Below are positions 55,450 through 63,491 of a stretch of 64,000 nt of DNA, one piece after another. Both the position numbers and the translations under genes were made by a program. The notes beneath the pieces are model-generated. The model made no database searches, had not been told where the DNA came from, and was given only the letters and a program-made list of their open reading frames with translations. Position 1 is the stretch's first letter. Each line of letters starts with the position of its first letter. The stretch is from Mastigamoeba balamuthi (Eukaryota > Evosea > Mastigamoebida > Mastigamoebidae): positions 962,419 through 1,026,418 of the forward strand of contig CACRSC010001917.1 of the NCBI GenBank assembly GCA_902651635.1, read 5' to 3'.

Positions 55450-55896
55450 AGTCCTTTGGCCACAGTGCCTCTCTGCAGAACCACTCACGCATGGGCCAAT
55501 ACAACGATAGTACAGACCTAATACATACTACCGACCAAGCGAACCTTCAGCCCAACAGCGCACCACAATTATGATTCAGCTACCCGTGATGGCGTTGGGG
55601 TAATCACCGTCTGTGGCACAGTGGTCATCCTATCAAAGTGATTGGCAGTTCACGAGCTCCATGTGAAGAAGTGATTTGTCTGCGCTCCTGCAATCAATAA
55701 CTTCCTCGTGCGAAGGTCTGGTGCTTCGGTGTCAATCGCAATGAGTATAGGCGTTGCTTGCGGCAAGCATGACCAATACAGTACAATGAACTTCTGCAGT
55801 AACAAACAGGAAATTCTGTCTGCAATGTCATTTCTTTTGTGAAAGGGGGCGTCGCCCTTGAGCTCAAGGGGTGGAAGAGCTTGAAGGGAGAGAACA
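55450..55896. other. Intergenic, start of the accessory lower-GC region
   Basis: GC falls below that of the host genes upstream. No gene or repeat recognised. A weak antisense frame covers it. Confidence 0.45.
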
Positions 55897-56757
55897 ATGA
55901 ACGTGTCATCATTGTTAGTTTCGAAGACAAGAAATGAGCGCCTCCGAGGTCGAAATGAAGCCAGCATGCATGCAAAGCGTGCTGTGCCAGATCAGCGTGG
56001 CAACGTGCCCAAGAAGGCAAGGGGCAATGAGGTCATGCACATTCGCATCACTGCGGGCTATGACATGTTCTGCATGGGCGCGACCTCCACGTTGTGTTTT
56101 CTCGGGGTCGAGAAGGGCAGAGACCACCTCATGAAGCTGACCACCCTGAGAGACGTTCCTCCCCAGTGCACTGTACAATGTGGTCGCTGTGGATATGGCT
56201 GCCAACGGTCAGGGAGTACATGCACTGTGCATTCTCGAGCAGCCCCACCTCGTGAACAATGAGCTCTCTGGCTCGGAGATGGACGACCTATTCGGGCTCA
56301 CCAGCACCGTAATGCACAGGGTACACAGGAGGGACGTCGTTGTGACAGTCGTGCATGCGCTGGGGATCGTGCTCGACGAGAGTGCTTGTGCCGTCATCGA
56401 GAAGTGTGCTCACGTCACAGATGAGCATCCCCTCTTTGTCGGAATGGCAGTCGTGTCGGGCATCTGCTACATGATCATCAGTGACATCCGTGACCTGGGC
56501 ATCTCCGTTGTGATCCGGGCCACACTGTGGCAGAGCCATGCTGATGCGGGCCTCGACACTACTAGCCTCGATGCCCTGAACAGCTTCGTGGCACAGCACG
56601 TGCTGGGGGGCGTTCCAGTCACGTTCCGTGACAATGGGACATGGACAAAGACAGAGGACGAGATCAGGTGGGGTGTGGAGCTCAATCTCAGTGATGCTCC
56701 CACCGTATGTGAGGTCAAGGTACTCTTCATCCAGAAGAGCACGATACCCATGTGACA
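55897..56757 (+). CDS. Unclassified protein in the accessory region
   Basis: Coding signal in two frames: 55897 to about 56106 (MNVSSLLVSKTRNERLRGR, then HIRITAGYDMFCMGA) and about 56153-56757 (TFLPSALYNVVAVDMAANGQ to FIQKSTIPM). A GT-AG intron of 46 nt (56107-56152) would join them in frame. I have not verified it against any homologue. The product would be about 270 residues, mixed alpha/beta, soluble, with Asp/Glu/His-rich patches (RRDVVVTVVHALGIVLDES, DDLFGLTST). No family or catalytic motif recognised. Base composition is intermediate between host genes and the element on the right. It may be an accessory gene that arrived with the neighbouring foreign DNA. Confidence 0.5.
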
Positions 56758-56984
56758 CGGGGTGCGTGTGAGCTCAGTGCTATGTCTTCACACGCCCACC
56801 GCCCCCGCTGCATCGCTGGATATCCCATGGGCAGAAACGGGGAAGTATAAGGAACGGCCCTCCCACCAAAAAGAGGCAGAGAACGAACGGTGAAAATGCT
56901 GTTGAATTCATACGGACCTGAAATCATAATGCAAAAAGTTCAATTCTAAATTCGGCAAACAATGATTGCAGCTCTCGTTCTTTG

Positions 56985-57125
56985 CATTCGAATGGATATT
57001 CTCGGCCAGAATCAAGGACAAATGCTCACATCGCTGCAAAGGAGTCTCACAGGAAACTCACAGGCAGCAAAGCACGAAACACAGAAAACTGCGAATTGCG
57101 AGAGGCCCTTCCAACGGGCCGAGCA
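56985..57125 (+). repeat. Dispersed repeat, copy 2 (~141 bp)
   Basis: Near-identical to 12090-12235 in the same orientation. It begins cattcgaatggatattctcg and ends caacgggccgagca. It lies 62 bp upstream of the ATG at 57187, and its sequence is an open frame continuous with that gene. Identity over more than 130 bp with few changes means the copies separated recently or are kept alike. Confidence 0.85.
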
Positions 57126-57186
57126 GCCTAAAAGAATCCGTGGATTACTCACAATTTTATTGCTCCGCCTCAGGCCCCACCCAAAG

Positions 57187-57762
57187 ATGTATGCTAGCGC
57201 CACCAACGGCAGCGCCGTTCCGATGGGGGCGTACGCTTCTGCGACTGGCGGTGCCTCCGTACCTGCCGGCGGCCAGCGCGCGACGCCGGACTTTACTACT
57301 GGGCCTCTGTTCGTTCTCAACCTAGTCCCCACGGGGAAGTCCTGCCATGCAGCGGCAGCATTGCAGGGCTTCTTCCGTGGACAAGGAGGGTACCTCCTTC
57401 ACTGGGAAGACATACACAACTGGAACTCGGATCTCTACAGAGCAGTCAACCTGGGGGGGCGGTGCAGGCTGGTACTGATCGCCCATGGAAATTCTGGTGG
57501 TGAGGTGGTGGGCGATGGCCACAATCAGTTTATCACTACGAGGGCTGATATGGCCGCAGAGATGGAGAGCAACATACATGCGCTGCTAGCCACAACTCAA
57601 GTTCCTGATCTGAATAGGATCATCACGGTGTTCGATTGTCGCTGCGGCTCAGCGAACCGCTCGAGCAGTGCCTCGACTGACCATGTTGCATGGGAAGGGT
57701 TTGTGTTCAACTTCCAATATAAAGACCGCATCATTCGCCAGTGGAGAAACCTGACGGTCTGA
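57187..57762 (+). CDS. Possible clan-CD (caspase/CHAT-like) cysteine-protease-fold protein
   Basis: About 191 residues, single exon. The N-terminus has two imperfect copies of YASATNGSAVPMG (second YASATGGASVPAG). The core alternates strands and helices: LFVLNLVPTG, then CRLVLIAHGNSGGEVVGDG with His-Gly at residue ~100, and RIITVFDCRCGSANR with Cys at ~141 and ~143. A hydrophobic strand ending in H-G, followed ~40 residues later by a hydrophobic strand ending in D-x-C, is the clan-CD catalytic layout (caspases, CHAT, C11, gingipain). Length is that of a bare protease domain. The family itself is not identified, so catalysis is inference. The open frame extends upstream to 56962 through the dispersed repeat, and I chose 57187 because the upstream part is repeat sequence. 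Confidence 0.45.
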   Translation: MYASATNGSAVPMGAYASATGGASVPAGGQRATPDFTTGPLFVLNLVPTGKSCHAAAALQGFFRGQGGYLLHWEDIHNWNSDLYRAVNLGGRCRLVLIAHGNSGGEVVGDGHNQFITTRADMAAEMESNIHALLATTQVPDLNRIITVFDCRCGSANRSSSASTDHVAWEGFVFNFQYKDRIIRQWRNLTV

Positions 57763-58455
57763 GTGCCTTCCGGACCCCCCCCTCCTTCCCAGCACGTCCC
57801 ATTTTCCCATAGGCCGCTCTGCCACCCCTCCACAACCCTCATAGTGACAATAAACAGTGGCCCTCTTTCGTTCAAGTTACCGTGATAGTTATAGGTTATA
57901 GGGTTTTTGGTGAGTATTACTAGAGGTGGCCCGCCATATTGTTGAGAAAAATAGAACTCCCCCATTTGCATTCCGACTTTGGATTTGAGAATGCAATGTA
58001 ATCGCATGGGGCAGCCTCTGTAAGCCCGACGAAGTTAAGGAGGATTAACTAGAACCGACACTACTTTCTCTTCGACCCGTCCGCTACGGCAGGCGACAGA
58101 AAAGAACAGTAGTGTACAATAACAGACCATCGTCCGATAATATGAATTGCATGTCTCGGTTTCTAACGTAATGGTTTCTAACGCAATAAGGCGGTCGAGA
58201 TAGCACCCATACAACTCTAGCATTCCCTTCGTGATGGGCTATGTGGAGCCACATACATACAATTATCGGCATAGCTTCCTCACTTCCCAATGGTCCAAGG
58301 AGGCAGGAGCAGTTAGTTCCCTTTACTATAATATTGGCATTTCTGCTTGAGCAAGCCGATCTTAGCCACCGAATTACGGACTGACGTGCGAACAGCTACC
58401 TTGCAAGTGCTGTACAGAGGTAGATAAAGTGCTTGCAGTAGGGCACGATGGTCCT
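57763..58455. other. AT-rich gene-free stretch
   Basis: About 690 bp near 45% GC. Short overlapping frames on the reverse strand have no recognisable sequence. No terminal repeat found, so the left boundary of the virus-like element cannot be fixed here. Confidence 0.45.
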
Positions 58456-59074
58456 CTAAGCGAGTGGCGCTAACTGGATCATATGGCCCGGGGGTAAATC
58501 TCGATCCGTGCAATCATAAATGGACTCTGATAATGCTTGCATAACCTCTGGGTGACTGCTGCAGCAAGCTTCTAGAGCTGCGATCGCTTTATCGTAACCA
58601 GGCTTTATCTTGTAAGGTGTAATTGCCAACTTGCACATGTGTGGATGTACCACCCTAGCTTGCTGAGCTAAACGCATTATAGTACTCAGTTCAAATGTTT
58701 CTTCGTCTCTGAAAATGCTCTTTATTAAGATCGGTTTAGTTTGGCGAGTGAAGGTGGGCATCCATGAGTATATGCGCGAGCATGAGACACAATGACGACG
58801 ATGACGTTTCCATGTTTTTGGGAGCCGAAACTGATGGGCCTGATGGCAGAGTAATGGATAGCCAGCCACCTATGTCCGAGTAGGTTATGTCGGCCATGTT
58901 GGAGAACTGGGGGTAGCAAGATACGACCTCCTCGGCCATCGCGGTAAGGGGGCGGCAGCGACTGTACATCGCCAATGTCATATTGCTATCCTTTATGTGA
59001 GATGCCAACACGTCTGCTGCAGCCAGCGCTATTTTGCTGTACATCCCTCTAAGAAGTTGGTTTAATTCCTGCAT
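58456..59074 (-). CDS. Unclassified reverse-strand gene at the element's left side
   Basis: Coding-like sequence from MQELNQLLRGMYSKIALAAADVLASHIK at its start to a C-terminal part with FELSTIMRLAQQARVVHPHM and ALSESIYDCTDRDLPPGHM. Two overlapping frames both look partly coding, so it is probably spliced. The product would be a helical soluble protein of about 150-180 residues. No family recognised. GC is low, as in the element beyond it, and it could be an element gene or an independent accessory gene. Confidence 0.4.
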
Positions 59075-59224
59075 TGCTTAAATTCTCTAAATGTTGATAG
59101 AATTAATTTTGATTTGAGTTTTTATATATTCATTACCTATTTTGCTCAAATAACTTCAATATAAAAAGTCTCAACCCAACATTATTATAAACAGCCCCAA
59201 TCAAACAATACAACAAAACACACT

Positions 59225-59755
59225 ATGAGCACTGTCCCTCCCCCGTTCTGCACTTGTGGGCTCATGTGCGCCATGCGCCAGTGCAAGAAGGAGACCCCGA
59301 ACAAGGGTCGCTGGTTCTACTCATGTCCAAACCAGAGCTGTCCACACCAGAACAAGTCGTTTCAGTGGGCAGATGGAGGGTCGTCCCAGGCGTCGTGCGG
59401 TGCACCTCCCAGGAAGAGGGTCAACAGAGGGCCATCTGTCGCCACCCCAAAGGCGCCCTCAGAGCAGAACATCGACCAGGATGTCGAGGACGAGAGCCAG
59501 AGTGGGCAAGTCGTGCCGCCTGCTCAGGCATCGCGCATACCGAGAGACTTCGAGACGTTGCTCAATGTGCTCACCCAGGCAGTCGCATCCACATCGGGCA
59601 ACATGGGACGCACAGAGGCCATTCTCTGTCGCCTGGAGACCCTCGAGGCCAAGATGGTGGCGCATGAGCAGAACATGGCCCAGCTGGTGGGTGAGTTGGG
59701 CACCTACATGAAGTCACTCACTGACGCAAAGTCTCAAGACGAAATCATGAAATAA
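59225..59755 (+). CDS. Element protein with GRF-type zinc finger
   Basis: 176 residues, intact frame. Residues ~9-52 form a GRF zinc finger: FCTCG.....QC, PNKGRWFYSCP with the defining G-R-x-F/W, C-P and FQWAD at the end. GRF fingers bind single-stranded DNA or RNA in topoisomerase III, NEIL3 and APE2, and occur in viral and transposon proteins. The rest is a Pro/Ser-rich linker and a coiled coil (ILCRLETLEAKMVAHEQNMAQLVGEL). It reads away from the reverse-strand ATPase group. A DNA-replication accessory role is inference. Confidence 0.75.
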   Translation: MSTVPPPFCTCGLMCAMRQCKKETPNKGRWFYSCPNQSCPHQNKSFQWADGGSSQASCGAPPRKRVNRGPSVATPKAPSEQNIDQDVEDESQSGQVVPPAQASRIPRDFETLLNVLTQAVASTSGNMGRTEAILCRLETLEAKMVAHEQNMAQLVGELGTYMKSLTDAKSQDEIMK

Positions 59756-59789
59756 AGTCATTGACACTCAGTTACTTTGTTGAGGGGGC

Positions 59790-60155
59790 TTACTTCTCCT
59801 CCTTCTTGTGCTCTGGGGTGTCCTCGTGGTGAATGGGCACAATCTGAGAGTTCACTCGGGCAAGGTGGACGCGAAGATGGGGCGAGGTGGAGTAAAGGCC
59901 CATCATGAAAAGGCAGAACGAGCCCGGGTCGTTCACCAGCCAGGGCATTGCGTTGGAGCAGAAGTGCGTACCTAGAGACAGGATGCCAACATGGAGGAGG
60001 AGGCTCAGGGTGTCCTCGAGCAGGGGCACGCTCTTCAGAGAGTCAGAAACGACGAGCCTTTCATCAATGACGGTTATCAGCCTGTTGGACAGAGTTCTGA
60101 TGATGTCTCCTGCGATCAGGGCAAGAGAGCTCTGGACAATGGTGTTGTCTGTCAT
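59790..60155 (-). CDS. Element small hydrophobic protein
   Basis: 121 residues, intact frame, MTDNTIVQSSLALIAGDIIRT start and KKEEK end. A hydrophobic stretch (LLLHVGILSLGTHF, FCLFMMGLYS) may be a membrane segment. No family recognised. It overlaps the end of the ATPase region by a few bases, as in compact viral genomes. Confidence 0.5.
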   Translation of the reverse strand: MTDNTIVQSSLALIAGDIIRTLSNRLITVIDERLVVSDSLKSVPLLEDTLSLLLHVGILSLGTHFCSNAMPWLVNDPGSFCLFMMGLYSTSPHLRVHLARVNSQIVPIHHEDTPEHKKEEK

Positions 60156-61162
60156 GAGAAGAGAGGGGTTCTGTTACTTCTCTTCAGAATTTCTGTTGTT
60201 GTCATCTTCTTGATCTCCTCGGTTGTCAGGTGCACCGACTGCCCATTAGTGTTCTGACGCTCTGCCTCCTCCATCCTCTTGTTTCTCTCGGCAAATATGA
60301 TTTTCTTTTGTGCCTCAGATCCCAGGGCATAGTGCGGATCCTGCAGCTTGGTCTTGTCCCCTGTCGTCTTGTAGAAGTTCTGTGTGATGTCCGAGTTCAG
60401 ATTGGTCTGAATGGCCACCAGCCCGTTGTGTTCTGTGCAGTACTTGGTCATCATGGCCCGGGCCAGATCCTTGGTGGTGTCGTTCATGAAGTCTGCCCAT
60501 ATTGATTCCTTGCTTCGGAATGTCTTCTGGTTGAACACCACCGCGACATCCGCGTTGTCACGCACAATGGGCCCAATTGCCTTTGGGTCTTGCGTCATAA
60601 GTATGATGGATACCAGATGGTAGCGCCCCTTCACAGCGAGTTTCTTGAACATAGGGTCATCGTGTACCTTGGCTGAGATGACATCGTCCAGGATGACCAG
60701 GGCTGCGCCAAGCTCTCTGGATTTTTCCGATGTCTCACCATATTTGGATATGATGGCATCATTTCTCTCAATCAGCTTGGCTATGCAGGATGGGTACCAT
60801 CCATCGAATGTGAAGGCATCTCCCACGAACTCGTCCCAATAGTGTGTCGCCTTGGTCTGAGTCATACACTACACGAGGGAGAACTTGTCTTGGTACCATT
60901 GCAGAAGCCACTTGGCAAAAGTAGACTTTCCAATCCTGCGCCTTCCCTCAAGCACGAGGAAGAAATCATTGGGCAGGCTGCGGGGGTCCCACTCTTGAAG
61001 GTCTGGGAGTGTGTCCGAGCTGATGCGTGAGCCAAGTGAATCATCTACAACACTCTTCCATTCAATCTCTTTCCTTTGTTGGGCACTCTTTTGGAGGGCT
61101 GCACTCTCGGTGTGTGTGGGCCTGTCTCTCTGAAATGAACCAGGTACCTTTTTCTCTGTCAT
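60152..61162 (-). CDS. Element packaging ATPase (A32/FtsK-HerA type)
   Basis: The region encodes a P-loop NTPase: Walker A as EGRRRIGKSTFAKW, Walker B as ALVILDDVIS, and a downstream IILMTQDPKA strand with a Gln in the sensor position. Layout and spacing match genome-packaging ATPases of nucleocytoplasmic-type viruses, Polintons and related virus-like elements, which pump DNA into the capsid. A C-terminal part (FNQKTFRSKESIW, MTTTEILKRSNR) is unclassified. As a fossil part, it looks broken, with about one break. Confidence 0.72.
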
Positions 61163-61211
61163 TCTTTGCTCTTTATTTATTTTCTCAGAAATAGTGCACT
61201 GTCACTTCTTA

Positions 61212-62046
61212 TTACTGACCTGGCGGCCCCTTCTTCCCATCCTGCCCAACCTGACCCGGTGGAAACACGTATTCACCTCCAGGTGTAGCATAGGTCTTCG
61301 CAAAAGATTTTCGACTGTCCTGACCCGTAAAGTAATCACCAGCATACTTCTCCTGTGCCTTGAGCCACTCACCATAAGCATCAACCTCCTTGAGCTTGTC
61401 CGCAAACTTCTGATCCTTCGTGAAAGGCGCAGACAGCCCAACAGTCTTAGCAAGCCTTCTGATCTCATATGGACTGAAGAATCCACGGATCTCCTGTAGT
61501 CCCATTCTTTGCTTCGTCCCCATATTTTGCACCACTTGGGTTCGCAATGACACCACCAATCTCTTCTCCAACTTCTGTGTATGCGATTCTCTTGGCCATG
61601 TTCTCGTAATTGGGAAGCTCAAACTTAAGCATCTCCCACTCCTTGGCTGTGTCAAACCGTTTTCCAATGTACTCCTTCCACCTCTCAACAATGGGTCCGA
61701 AATTCTGAATGAAGTACGCAAGAGTGGGTGGATCCTTCCATGGCTGGACGAAGTTGATCATCTGGAGATCCATTCGGGCCTGGGTAAGAACATCGGACTT
61801 CTCCTTGAGCACCTTGAGGTCATCGTCTGTGACAGACACCGAGGCAGAGGGTTCGAGGCCATAAGACTTGAGAATGGCTGCATTCTCAACGAGAGGGGGC
61901 ATTCGCTGAGCATTGTAGCCAAGGGGTATGGTCATGGAGTTGTCATCAGTGACCTTTGCATACAACTTACCGCCGACCATGTTCTCCAGATGGGCCCTGA
62001 AGGCCTTCATGGAGCTCAGGAGTTTGTGATCTACTCCTGATGCCAT
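61212..62046 (-). CDS. Element protein with collagen-like tail
   Basis: Start ATG near 62046 (MASGVDHKLLSSMKAFRAHLENM). A long alpha/beta region (MINFVQPWKDPPTLAYFIQNFGP, DTAKEWEMLKFELPNYENM) leads to a short Gly-X-Y collagen-like end (PPGQVGQDGKKGPPGQ). The size and tail suggest a virion or attachment component, but no fold is recognised and it is not a clear capsid protein. As a fossil part, it looks broken about once. Confidence 0.45.
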
Positions 62047-62246
62047 TTTTGTAGGGTGGACCAGATCTCTCTAATGAGTGCATTGAGAAAAAGACATCAG
62101 CCATCCTGATTGTCTGTCTCAAGATCTATCCACAGGAGGACACACAGACCAGGGGGCATCTGGAGAGGAGAGGGGCTGTCGCCAGGTCCATAGAGCTCCA
62201 CAGTGAACCTTCTGCACCAGGACTGCGGCCTCAGAAAGAGGTGCAT

Positions 62247-62483
62247 TTAGCTAGAGAGGGTGGCGCAGGGGATCTGAAGCATTGATGAATGGGCGCCGAA
62301 AGCCACAGAACGGGATTCGAAACACCCGGTGAACTTGAGCTGCACAAAGGGCGGCGAGTTGACAGGGTACTTGTTGACATCCCAGTGCGTGATGCAGGCC
62401 TGCCTAATGTTGCCATAGACATCCGCAGGGAGCTCTATCAGAGTGGACTGAGCAGTGAGAGACAGAAAGACTAGATGCCTCAT
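62247..62483 (-). CDS. Element small protein, possibly secreted or membrane-linked
   Basis: 78 residues, MRHLVFLSLTAQSTLIELPA at the N-terminus resembling a signal segment, then mixed sequence with two Cys. Overlapping frames make the call weak. Confidence 0.3.
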   Translation of the reverse strand: MRHLVFLSLTAQSTLIELPADVYGNIRQACITHWDVNKYPVNSPPFVQLKFTGCFESRSVAFGAHSSMLQIPCATLSS

Positions 62484-62487
62484 CTTC

Positions 62488-62679
62488 TCAAGGCTGCTTC
62501 AGGAAAAATGACGGGTCTTCATACCAGAGATAGCCAGTGGTCTTCTTCTGGTTCACGTGTCCTGGCTGCCTGCCCGGATTGGGTGGGGCATTGATCTTGA
62601 GCAGTTTGGCCTGGGGCCTGTAGTACAAAAAGACGCCAACGATGAGGAGCAGGAATGGATCTGATAGAGACAGAGCCAT
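62488..62679 (-). CDS. Element small membrane protein
   Basis: 63 residues with one hydrophobic helix near the N-terminus (LSDPFLLLIVGVFLYY) and a basic tail (KKTTGYLWYEDPSFFLKQP). Viral minor envelope or scaffold proteins often look like this. No family assigned. Confidence 0.4.
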   Translation of the reverse strand: MALSLSDPFLLLIVGVFLYYRPQAKLLKINAPPNPGRQPGHVNQKKTTGYLWYEDPSFFLKQP

Positions 62680-62694
62680 TTTCTGAAGTTATGT

Positions 62695-62850
62695 ATGAGG
62701 AAAAGTGAGATGGAGCGTTTTGAGGACGTGGTCATCAGGCTCGTCCGAGATCTGGGACTTCTGGTTGAGGAAATCGACAGGCAGAAGGCACTCAGCAACA
62801 CCAGGGATGATTCATTCCAGAGTGGTCCAGCAGAATCGAGCAGCTTCTGA
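62695..62850 (+). CDS. Element small coiled-coil protein, 51 aa
   Basis: Short intact frame starting MRKSEMERFEDVVIRLVRDL with heptad-like Val/Leu/Ile spacing, ending in ESSSF and TGA. It lies 55 bp upstream of the next + strand gene. Judged real on open frame and helix pattern only. Confidence 0.35.
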   Translation: MRKSEMERFEDVVIRLVRDLGLLVEEIDRQKALSNTRDDSFQSGPAESSSF

Positions 62851-62904
62851 GAGAGCTCACAGAGCATGATTTTCTCTCAGGGAGAGTGAATCAGGCGGGA
62901 CGCA

Positions 62905-63444
62905 ATGGCCGAGGTGAAGGGCTCCTTTGAGAGAATAAATCCGCGGTTCTCGCACAACAAGCTTGGGCGAGACGCAACACTGGTGTCGAATTTCATGATA
63001 AGTATGAACTCTAATGCACGCATCCCCGATGCCAAGCCCGAAAGACTCGAGGAGCTGTCTGAGCCTCTGTATGGCATGGCGCAGGAGCTGTTTGATGGGT
63101 CAGACAAGCTCTCACGATTTGTGCTCTTCGGGACTCAGGGTGGAAAGGACCCCGCATCCGGGAAGTATGTATTCCTGACAGACCCCACAAAGGAGAGGGG
63201 CCCAGACATCATTGTAGACTACAAGATAACGGCCAGTGCGGAAATAGGCCACAACACAAGGGGCTCCAGGCTGCACATGCACGTGGCTGTGAAGATTCAG
63301 CACCACTCGTACATCAGGCTGGACAGGGACGCGATTCTGGAGGAGGTGAACAGGTATCTGGAATCCGTTGATTTTCCATACCCCATCAAATATCTTCATA
63401 TCTCGAATCGTGCACCCTCAATGGAGGATTACCTCAACAAGTGA
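62905..63444 (+). CDS. Element candidate HUH endonuclease (replication initiator)
   Basis: 179 residues, intact frame, starting MAEVKGSFERINPRF. An early strand reads VSNFMISMNSNARI, placed like HUH motif I, then ~85 residues on SRLHMHVAVKI supplies H-x-H with hydrophobic x, the HUH signature (His ~124 and ~126). The C-terminal FPYPIKYLHISNRA ends in a strand that may hold the catalytic Tyr region. HUH enzymes nick one strand to start rolling-circle replication. Length and spacing are reasonable but not decisive. Mriyaviruses carry an HUH enzyme, which supports the assignment of the element. Confidence 0.45.
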   Translation: MAEVKGSFERINPRFSHNKLGRDATLVSNFMISMNSNARIPDAKPERLEELSEPLYGMAQELFDGSDKLSRFVLFGTQGGKDPASGKYVFLTDPTKERGPDIIVDYKITASAEIGHNTRGSRLHMHVAVKIQHHSYIRLDRDAILEEVNRYLESVDFPYPIKYLHISNRAPSMEDYLNK

Positions 63445-63491
63445 GAACCTGGGTCATTTTGTAAGAGCACACCCAAGTGTTAGACACAGAA

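Noticed and set aside
57187-57762. A toxin or effector gene label for the clan-CD-like protein
   Set aside because: No toxin family match or secretion signal; only the protease-like core is arguable.
61212-62046. Major capsid protein in the virus-like element
   Set aside because: No double jelly-roll pattern is visible and the collagen-like tail fits a minor or attachment protein better.
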